DNA from: Hybos culiciformis
Taxonomy: Eukaryota > Arthropoda > Insecta > Diptera > Hybotidae
NCBI GenBank assembly: GCA_964007475.1
Contig: OZ023273.1
Coordinates: 18,985,922-19,049,921 of the forward strand
Length of the DNA: 64,000 bases
Reading direction: 5' to 3'
This document shows, piece after piece, positions 54,413-64,000 of this stretch (its first letter is position 1; every line of letters starts with the position of its first letter). The position numbers and the translations under genes are program-made. The notes under the pieces were generated by a model. That model ran no database searches. It saw only the letters and a program-made list of their open reading frames with translations, and was not told the DNA's origin.

Positions 54413-57400
54413 CCTACAATGCTAATATGAAGTTACAAATTCTTTTGTAAAATCAAAAAATAAATTTCAAAATGACAAAAATTTCAAAACAAATTTTTAA
54501 ATCTACTTTGCATTGTGTTTTAGGTTTATTGAAGGCCATTATTTAATTCTAATCTATTTAAGAATTTTTATGCGTAACGTACTATAGATATATATATACA
54601 TAAATTTATGTAGTATGTACTTTAGTTTAGATATATACAAAAAAAAGTACCTACATTTCATTTAGGAAATTACAAAAAAATTGAATAAAAAAAAATACAT
54701 AATAAAATGTATTATACACGATAGATTATTTTTCTCTTAAAAAAAAGATTTTTATCTGTGGCTGTTGTGTACATTATTATTCGTTTTCATTTTTAGGTTG
54801 AAAAAAAAAAATTTTTTTTTTTGGAACTTATAAAATTAGATAATATAAATTTACAGTAAATTCCACCTGTTACCTGAACTGAATTTCAAAATTTTATCTA
54901 GTAAATTGAATATAATTTTTTTTTTTTTTTTTTCACTTTTCTCACAGTGTTAGTAATATCTTTGGTTCATAAAAAAAAAAAAAAAAACACGAATACGAAA
55001 AAATATATATACTATATATTTGAGAAATTTATGTGTATTTTGACTTTAAAATGTTAGGTTCAATGTTTTTGGTTAATGAAATTTATTTCATCTTTTTTTT
55101 TTCAATTTTTTCTTTCTCGCTAGAAAGGAGGGTGATATTATTATTGGCTTAGGGATTTTTTTTTTACTTTGCAACTTATAAAATATTTTCTTCTTTTTTT
55201 TTTATAATATTTGCTCAGAATAATAAAATACGGTATCTTGTAAATATATAATTTTTCGGGGAAAAAAAAACAATGTGGAAATTTTTTTATGTAAAAATCT
55301 TTTATTGAAATTTTTTTTTTTTTTCTCTAGAGGGCACAGAAAGTCAAAATCATCATTTTAAAATAATCTGTAAATGATAAAAAGGCAAAATTAGCGATAT
55401 TCGAATTTTTTTTCTGCTATAGGATTTTGTGACGTAAATAGTAGTATGTTAAAACCATGCTTCTGGGTACATTGATGATAATTAATTATCGCTTCGTTCT
55501 TAAAATGGTATAAAATTGGCAAAACCACAAAAAACGCCTAAAAATGTGAAAAAAAAAATTAATTTTAACTGCAACATTTATTAGTAAAGTTTTCCTTCAT
55601 TGGCTCAATTTAATCTGCAATACGCAGAATAAAATTAAAAGCTATATTATATACACAATATAAAGTCAAAAATTTATTTTTATTAAATCTATAACGAGAC
55701 CCAAATGTTTGGGATGAATGAAACTATATCTACATTCTATTCACCTATATTTATTTTAATTCTTCATTCAAAATAATTCTATCGTAAAAATTTTATTTAA
55801 AATTGGGAAGATGGTTTTCTAAGATATAGAAAAAAAATTATTTTGTTCATGGTAGAAAATTTATGTTAACCCAATAAATTTGATCGATTGATTTATTTGA
55901 CGTTGATTGGCTAATGAATGACTAGAAAGGACAATTATTATTATTGTAGAAAAGTATACATAATTTTTATTTATGTATAAAGTGTAAAGAAGAATATAAA
56001 ACAAAATTAAAACCAAACATTGAATTTATTTTTTTATTTTTTATTTTGAAATAAAAGCTAAGGATATGAAAATTTCAAGCAACATATTATATCATGTGCA
56101 TGTCTATAGTTAAGATATAAACATTCATTTATGGATATGATATTTTGTTATTTACGAAATTTATTGAAATAAAATGTAAAACTTCCGTTCCATAGAGTTT
56201 TATTCAATGGAAAGTTAAAATAGAGTAAATAGAGTAACGAGGTAACAAAAATACCAAATAACAGAAATAATTTATTAGAACATTTTTAACATAGGTATTT
56301 CAATAAAAATTATTTCTATAAAAATGAGAACTAATTTTTTTTTTCATTACTTTCAGTAATTTACAAATTTTGAATAAAAAAAAATAAAAAGGGAGGAAAA
56401 TTATTTCTTTTATGTTTCGTTTTATGTTAATATAAAAATATAACGAAATTTTCAAGGATTTCTTTACTTGAGGTATACCTCTACATTATATACATTCTCA
56501 TTATTCATTAAATATTAAGGATATTGAAAAATTGCGTTCGTTTGTAATTTTCATAAAATTTAATGTGAACAGAAAATAATAAAAAAAATTATTATTAAAC
56601 ATAATTTTATAAATTTGACTATATACAACTAAATGATAAATAGAGAAATTCAGAAATAAAAAAACGAATTCTTTTCTAAAACGTAAATATACTTAAAATA
56701 TATAGCTGTATGAACAAATTTAACAGATTGCAGTAACTGAAAAAGTGAGATACCTGAGATTGTATAACTAACTTAATTCACTTAAAAATATTAATTATTT
56801 TGCAAAGAAATCTAAATCCAACAAATCAAGAACAACATTCAAAATTTTAACCAATATAAAATTACCATTATAGTATTTTAAAATTCAAAGTGACCATAAA
56901 TTCTTCAAAATTAAGCCAATCTTTCATTTAATGAAATTATTTATCCAACATTATTCACATTCTTTCGTTGGTAATTTTACTGAATTTTCATTTTATTTTG
57001 AAGAAAAAAAAATGGAATAAACTGAATATTCATGTAATTTAAATATTATTTATCACGTAAAATGAATATAAGATTTCAATTTGATTTAAAATATAACAGA
57101 CAAGATTTTAACTTTTGGTTTTACAAAAAAACAATGCTTTTTTTTTAATGACATTATGAGGATGGTCTTGTCTCATAGTAGATTTTTTTTTTGTGATTTT
57201 GTTGAATAAATATACATAACGTGTGGTGTCCAGTTAAAAAATTAAATTGCTAAAAAATATAGTATAGTTGAGTTTTATTCCAAAAAAAAATTGAAGTTTA
57301 TGAAAAGGAATTTTTTCGTTTCCCACATATATGAGATAATAAGAATCTTTCCTAATCCTTTAAATAAGTTCTTTTTTTTTAGCAAATCTAGAAAACTATT

Positions 57401-59915
57401 CATAGCTCGAAAAATTCAATGTAGCTGCAGTATTTGAACATTTATTCTATTTTTTTCTGATTTTAAATTCTCAAAAGCAATAGTGAGACAATTCAGAATA
57501 CTTTAGGTCTGCTTCTATTTATTTTAATAGATTCATGTATTCATTACTGATGTACACATATATATAGTTCAATTTCCTATATTAATGCAGGGCAAATATT
57601 TGCAAAAAAAAATTTTTTTAAATTATCATTCCAAAGGTTTCAGATATATTTTTGCGAATTTTATTTCCCGGTTACAAAAATACACATTATTGTCAAATGA
57701 TATCCTGACATAAAAAAAAAAAAAACAAGTTCAGGGAGTATTAAATATCTTTCTTTTTCTCTTTCATTTCTGTATCAAATTTTTTTTTTTTTTGGAAAAT
57801 TGTACTTTGTGCTTTCAATAAAAATATAGAATGTCAAGAATTAAAAAAAGGGAATCAATGATTTGAAAAATTTTTAGACCATATTAGCATTAATGTTACA
57901 AGTAAAAAAAAAAAAAAAAAAACTGAATATTTAGGTTTCAATGAAAAATAAGGAAAATTTATTGACTTGGAAGAATTTATTACAAAAGAGAAAATTCAAA
58001 CAAAAAAAAAAATTTTTTTTTATTCATTATTGTCAAAAAATATTCAGGAAGTTTCAATTTCTTTCTTTTTTTTTGTTATGATTTTTAGATCTGTTTTAAG
58101 CTCAAAATTTCTAATTACATCTATTTTATTGTGATGAAGAGGAAATTGTAAAAAAAAAAAAAGGGAATTGATTTTTGTTCTTTTTTTTTTACGTTGTGTA
58201 AAGATTTTCATCTCCATGACTTTATTAAATTGTTGTTGTGTAACTTTGACAACTAATAAAGGATACAATTTATGATTGGCATGATTGACGTACTTATATA
58301 CATACAAATTAGCGTAGATATTGTATTTTAGGTAATGTTGATTAATAAAAGAATGTATTTTAATATTTTCCATTTTTAACCAGTTTTTAATCAAAAATGA
58401 AGAAAGAATTTTATACCTATAACTATATTTGTTATTACTTTCAGTCTGCCTGTTTTTATTTTTAGGATATTAGGTATATTAAATGCAATTTTTATTTACT
58501 CAACTACACATAATAGTTCTTTTAATTCGGCAAGGTGGTAGGGATTCCCTAGATCTTAATGTGCACACATTATATTATTATAAGGTAAAATTAAAAAATA
58601 AGGTAAAGAAAATAAATAAACAACTTGATAATACTTATGTATTTAAGTTATATTTTAAAAAATTAAGAAATTAAGGATTAAAAAAAAAAGTGTTCAAATT
58701 TTAAACCCTATAAAAAATTTCATGTGATGTCATTTTCATTCCGTTCAATTTCTATGCATTCAAATTTTCAATTTAGCAAAAACCAAGGTTGATATTAATA
58801 CAAAATTATAACAACAATAAAATACTGACAGTATTATAATTCCAACATGAAAAGAGATTAATGATATCAAATTAATTTTTTTTTTGGGTAGTAATAATAT
58901 TCGGGAAATTCAGGAAAGAAAAATTATTCATGATTTTGCTGAATCATAATTTAATATTATTCAGTGAAATAAAAAAAAAAAAAAATGTCTGTTATGTACA
59001 ATTTAAGGAATAGTTAAATTCTAATGCCATCATTAATGTTTAATTTTCAACGCGTATCAGCGTATCCGTATACACAGCATAATAAAACTTGTCAAATAAA
59101 TGAGACAATTTAGCTTATAATCTTGAATGTATGCAATACTTATGTATTGTTGGTTGTTTCATTCAAATATGCAGTCTCTTAGTGCCACAATAACCATCAA
59201 AATTTGTTTCTGCATAAAATCAATTTACATAAATGTTATTTCATGCGAAAATTTAAGTTTACTATATACACGAAGTTTTTTTGTTTAATTTATCAAAATT
59301 AAAGTTTAAATATATTTGTAAGTACATAAAAAGAAAACAAATTTATTTCCTCAGACAATTTTTTTTTGTATTTAATTGAAACAATTTATTAGTCATATAT
59401 ACTTTAGTTTTCTCGCCTGCGGGAAAAATAAAATTACAGAAATTAATTTAAATTGTTTCCTTGTGTTTTCTTTAAAAAATAATTATCATACTTAGTTCAT
59501 TTAAAAGAAATCATAAAATAACATCAAGGAAGAGGGGCGAAAAAATTAATTAAATAAAACTAAAATTCAATTATTCTTTCTCATACCATTATTTATTAAA
59601 AAAGTCACAAAGTTAATTGACCAAAAGATGTTACATTTGATTTTTACTATATATATAGCATGTATGATGTGATAATTATAATGACAACTAATAAGATTAA
59701 TTGAAATTACATTTTAATTTTTCTTGTGGTTAATGAAAAATAAAAATTCTAATAAGAAGAAAAAAAAAAACATCTTAGTTAAACAAATCACGAATCATGT
59801 TGTTAAGATATAATTAAGGAAAATGAAAAATAAAATATGTAATTTTTTAAGAAAATATCTATTGCTGAAATATTCAGGCAATATTCAAGTAAAAGTTTAA
59901 CACTTATGATCGAGG
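54413..59915. other. Gene-free AT-rich spacer
   Basis: No supportable gene. A 116-codon minus-strand frame at 58044-58394 is long for this base composition but shows no domain or signal and is lysine-, asparagine- and isoleucine-rich as random AT sequence would be. Poly-A/T blocks occur throughout. Confidence 0.55.
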
Positions 59916-60010
59916 TCGCCTTGCTGTGCAATTTGTGTAAAACTAACATGTATGATGATGATGATGATGAGTTTCGCCTTGTTATGCAAGCTGTGTGTAA
60001 AACTGACATG
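59916..60010. repeat. 58-60-base tandem duplication with ATG-triplet run
   Basis: tcgccttgctgtgcaattt and gtgtaaaactaacatgta recur about 59 bases later in the diverged form tcgccttgttatgcaagc and gtgtaaaactgacatgta. Between the units is a run of about six atg/gat triplets (59951-59969). The unit is GC-richer than its surroundings. Confidence 0.75.
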
Positions 60011-60990
60011 TACATATAACGTTGTATATATAAAATAATAGTATATTGCTTATTTAAATGTAAAATAATGTTGGCACGTTATGTAATATCAATTTCTTTT
60101 GCTTCTACACATAAAAAATAATATTATGCAAAATTACTTTTTGGCTGCGATAACGATTCTTCTTTTTTTAAAAACGCGCAATGGAAATAATAATGAAAAT
60201 ACTCGAAAAATAAAATTATTAAAATTATTAAATTGTAGACGTATAATTGCTTTTAGAATTTATATCTATGATAAGATTTATTTGGATTTTCCAAAAGGAT
60301 GAATTTTCTATTCATTTGCAAAATTTTAATTACAAAATATAAATAGAATGCATATCCCTTAAAAAAAATATTTTTCGGGTCGTTTCATCTGAAATTATTT
60401 ATAAATATTTTCTAAAATATATGTTACAAAAAAAAAAGGCACCTACATATGTATATCTTTACGGTAGAATAATTTCACACATGAAAATCATTTTTTTTAC
60501 CAACAACCATCCAACAAGAAGAGGTGGTATAATATCGTTTAAATTTAAAGTTATTATGTTTATATTATATATTTATTAAGGTACCATATAAGGTGAGTGT
60601 CAGTAGAACAAATTTTTTTTTGGAGTAAATTATACATAAAAAAAGTTCATTATAATAAATTCAAAACGTTAACGGATCAAATCCCATTTCCATTTTATAG
60701 CAATTAAAAATATCTAATTTTTTCTATTTTGTTTTTTTTTTTCTGTAGCAAATTATTACAAAAAATTAAACAAATTTAAATTTCAATAAAGACAGTTGTA
60801 ATAGTAATACACAAGTCACGAACTTTTTCACTATATACACAACACGCATATATTAAAATTGTAGGTACATTAGATAAATTTTAATTTAAGTCTCGTTTTC
60901 CTTGAGTAAATAGATTAGAAAAAAAATAATTGAAATTCTTATTTAGCAGATGTTTAAATTTAACGCGTAGAAAAGGTGACTCGTATACTT
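60011..60990. other. AT-rich spacer
   Basis: No gene or repeat structure is visible apart from poly-A/T runs. A 67-codon frame at 60099-60302 has no features that support it. Confidence 0.55.
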
Positions 60991-60992
60991 AC

Positions 60993-61223
60993 TCTTTCTA
61001 TAATTGAATCACCAAATTCGAAAAGGGCTCAAGTTGGTTTTTTTCAAACTTTCCAGGAGACACACAAAACTAAATTTCTGCCTTTGAGAGTGATCCATGG
61101 GCCTAAATCATAATATACTGACCATGCGCCTACACTTGAAGATAAAGAAAACGAATTTTGTGGTTCAATTACATATTGTGGACATCGATGCTTCAACCAA
61201 AGCCATAAATAACTTACTTTACT
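60993..61223 (-). other. GC-richer island with 59-codon open frame and splice-like signals
   Basis: Against the AT-rich background this stretch is conspicuously balanced. On the minus strand 61223-61047 is open for 59 codons (59 residues, with segments VGAWSVYYDLGPWITLKG and LWLWLKHRCPQYV), unusually rich in tryptophan and poor in the lysine and asparagine that dominate chance frames here. It ends at TGA (61046-61044). A strong donor-like site (AAGA|GTAAGTATA) sits at 60993/60992. A strong acceptor-like site (TTTTCTTTATCTTCAAG) ends at 61135. The 142-base interval between them is not open in any frame. I recognise no protein family. It could be a fragment of an exon, a non-coding exon, or a transposon remnant. 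Confidence 0.35.
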
Positions 61224-61226
61224 TCA

Positions 61227-64000
61227 ATTTTTAAAGCAAAAAACATGCACCAAGCTGATAGTTTTTAACTCTCGAAAATTAAATTTATTATAATAATAAC
61301 CATTGAAAGGTTCTTGTTCAACAAATTCATCGAAGTTAAATTAATTTATGAATTAATATATATATTATTGATTAACCACCTATCAAATTTCTCATAGAAA
61401 TCTTCAACTAAAGGCGTTAAGATAAGTTCAAAAAATTAAAACCAAAAAAAGATTTTATTTCAATAATTATTATCTTTTTTGACTTGCAACCAGTAAACCG
61501 CAAAAAAAAAAGAAGTGTTAAAAACCAGCGGAAATATGTAATTTTTTTTTTGTTTTAAATAAAATTTAAGCCTAGGCAAAGGAAAATTTTCACTGAATTT
61601 TATTTTTTTCTGTTTGACTTACTATATACAATATGTCTACTTACGAATACATAACATAAATGTATTTAAGTGAACTAAACAGAACAACCAGGTGCATAAC
61701 ATTTCCAAATTCATTACAATTATTTTCGTCTAATAACCACAAATTTGAAAAAAAAAAATAGAAATAAATTATTTTTAAAAAAAGGTGTAATTACAATTTT
61801 GTTTGTTTGTGTTCTACATACACTCTTTAAAAAATGTTTAAGTTCAAAAATGAAAATCGCTTCATTTTTAATTAAATTTGACAAGGTTAAGGAACTAAAA
61901 TAATTTTGGCGATTACGCGAACAATTAAGTCATGTACTTAAATGTCAGGTATATCTGATATAATTTATTTAAGATTCCATCACATTACGTTCACAATATC
62001 ATATATATAACACTAATAGTCGACTGACTAAATTTTAACTTGATTTTTTTTATTTGCAAAAATTAATATCTTATTAATATATTAATAAGAATTTGAAAGT
62101 AATATTTAGCGCTGATTATTATATTCTCAAAAATTGAGTGACTTAAACGTCTAATCGCAATCGAAATTTGAGCAAGATTAAAATAAATATAGTTTAATGA
62201 ATTTTATTATTTGCATTTAAACAAAGTAATAAAGTTACCCGTCATATATGATAAAAACTTTTGTATAGATAATTCATATAGTTTGAAATAATTTATATCA
62301 ATAATTTTGTTATACAGTGTATATATAATGTTTCATATACAAAAAATATATCTTTTCGGCTTCTCAATTTTGTATTGTTTTTGTTATTAACTATATAATT
62401 TATTTTATTTTTCTGATTTTTTTCTTTTCTAATTTCATATGCGTCTAAAGTGAAATGGGTTGAAGAAATATGCAGAATACTTTTATTATTATTATTATTA
62501 TCATTATTATTATTATTATGATAATACTTGAATACTAATAATAATATTTAATGTGTTGTACTTGTACAGAACCAAAAAAAAAAAATAAAAACACGTTGAA
62601 TAAAATTTTTACATTGAATTGAAAGTATTTTTTTATGTAATTAGATGGTTCCGATAATAAAAAATGTGTGTAATTATTTAAATCGCTAGAGTGAAGACAA
62701 GATATATATTTAAAATATACATATAAATATGTGTATTATGTGTGCATATTTTTTTTAAGTGCACAAAATTTTGAAGATAAAATTATTGTATTCAAATTGT
62801 TTCCCTTCTAATTGAGAGAACATGTTAGCGTAAAAATTTGAATAAAAATAAAATGTGTTTGCAAACGGATACTTAGGGAATATGGGAATACCAAATTTCG
62901 GTATTTTAATAATATTTGTTTTTTTTTTCCTCAAATTAACAAACATTATTGAATGTTTAATATTATTAAAAAGTAACTAATTAAATTTTTAACAACAATG
63001 TGAAAAAAAAGATACCAAATGGTCTGAAAGAGGGTTTTACGAACTACGATTAACTAAGATTATTTTTTTAATTTTATTTCAATTAAGGAACAATTAGATT
63101 GTATTCTATGTAGTCTCATAGATAATATAATCAAAAGCTCGGTGCCTTAAAGTTTCATTAAAACCAGAAAATTGAACTACCAAGAGTAAAATGTTCTGAT
63201 TGTTTAATTCATTTTGATGATTTAATTATTTTTATTATTGATAGACTTCATAAGTTTTATCTTTCGTGAACAACCAGAATTAAAAAAAAAAAAAACATAA
63301 TTTGTAAATTTTATAAATTAAAATCCAGTCATGATATAAAAATGACATAATCGCATACTCAATTTGTTATGTGCATAGAACTGAAATAAGATACTTCGAT
63401 ATAAGAATAAAAATATTTTAGGTTTATTTAAATTATATTATATCTTAAATTTATTTTTTTTTCTCGCAATTTATTTTTTATTTAAAATATAAAAATATGA
63501 TATTCATTTCCCAATTAACACTAAACTTTTTAAAATGAGCAATAAGAGTATAATTATCATCTTATTCTTTAATTATTTTTTAATTGAATAAACTATAATA
63601 AACTATACACACACATTTTATAAGTAATAAAGTTCATTAATTAAGACATTTTATATCGTGTTGTCTACATTTAAGAGAAACAATTACAATATTATTTTTC
63701 TGAGCCCACATTTAAGTAATGCATTTTTAATTAAATTTTTAAATTGGTAGCATTTTTTTTTTTTAATTATCTATGGCATTTTTTTTTTTCTAACAATCCA
63801 GAGTATTTTTTTTTTTTATAAATATCACCCACACATTATGTTCAATACAAAATAAATGTTGCTAAGTATATAATAAAACTATCTCTATATGAAACATGAA
63901 CAATGAACATGTATTTTAACAACAGACTAGTTGACTTACTTAAACGTATAAATTTATATGTATGTTGACAAGAACTATTTAAGTTTTCTTCTTTTTTTTT
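61227..64000. other. Gene-free AT-rich spacer
   Basis: No gene is supported up to the end of the window. It contains the ATT microsatellite at 62482-62519 and poly-T blocks near 63749-63818. Confidence 0.6.
62482..62519. repeat. ATT microsatellite
   Basis: About twelve tta/att triplets with one cat interruption. Confidence 0.9.

Noticed and set aside
58044..58394. 116-codon minus-strand open frame
   Set aside because: It is the longest frame outside the integrin-like exons. Its residue content (lysine, isoleucine, asparagine, phenylalanine) is what AT-rich random sequence gives, it has no signal peptide, domain or cysteine pattern, and no splice context supports it.

Overview
The window is eukaryotic DNA of very high A+T content (roughly four fifths by eye). 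It has long poly-A and poly-T runs, very low coding density, a spliced gene with GT-AG intron borders, and many small non-autonomous transposon relics. The only confidently recognised gene is an integrin beta-type protein, so the source is an animal. The short 198-base intron, the AT-rich spacers and the abundant 'tacatacatatgta'-type simple repeats suggest an insect, perhaps a fly. I cannot name the species.

Layout. Positions 1-46300 hold no gene I can support, only spacer with dispersed repeats: two copies of one tRNA-like SINE (5058 and 29001), a 12-base and a 31-base tandem repeat (5646, 8874), a long imperfect hairpin element (9121-9292), a 1.23 kb terminal-inverted-repeat element (17114-18343), a hAT-like relic (20526-20795), a palindromic MITE (28030-28246), a MITE with 31-base inverted ends (36999-37263), a second TA-flanked inverted-repeat element (41890-42322), and a possible piggyBac transposase relic (about 42930-43146).

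The gene lies on the minus strand. It has a TATA-like box at 48529-48536, a start codon at 48219, exon 1 to 47266, an intron 47265-47068, exon 2 to a TAG stop at 46423, and an AATAAA signal at about 46301-46306. The predicted 532-residue protein has a signal peptide, PSI domain, hybrid/beta-I region and about three cysteine-rich EGF modules, then stops with no stalk end, membrane helix or cytoplasmic tail. Its beta-I domain lacks the specificity-determining loop and several metal-binding residues.

From 48550 to 64000 the sequence is again spacer. It contains a second, better preserved copy of the palindromic MITE (54189-54406), a 60-base tandem duplication (about 59916-60010), and a GC-richer island at 60993-61223 with an unexplained 59-codon open frame and good splice-like signals on the minus strand.

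The most interesting signals are the truncated, apparently metal-blind integrin beta-like gene and the 17.1-18.3 kb element. That element combines TA-flanked terminal inverted repeats, a 5S-rRNA/tRNA-like retroelement segment with a long A-rich tail, and a perfect 43-base-pair hairpin.
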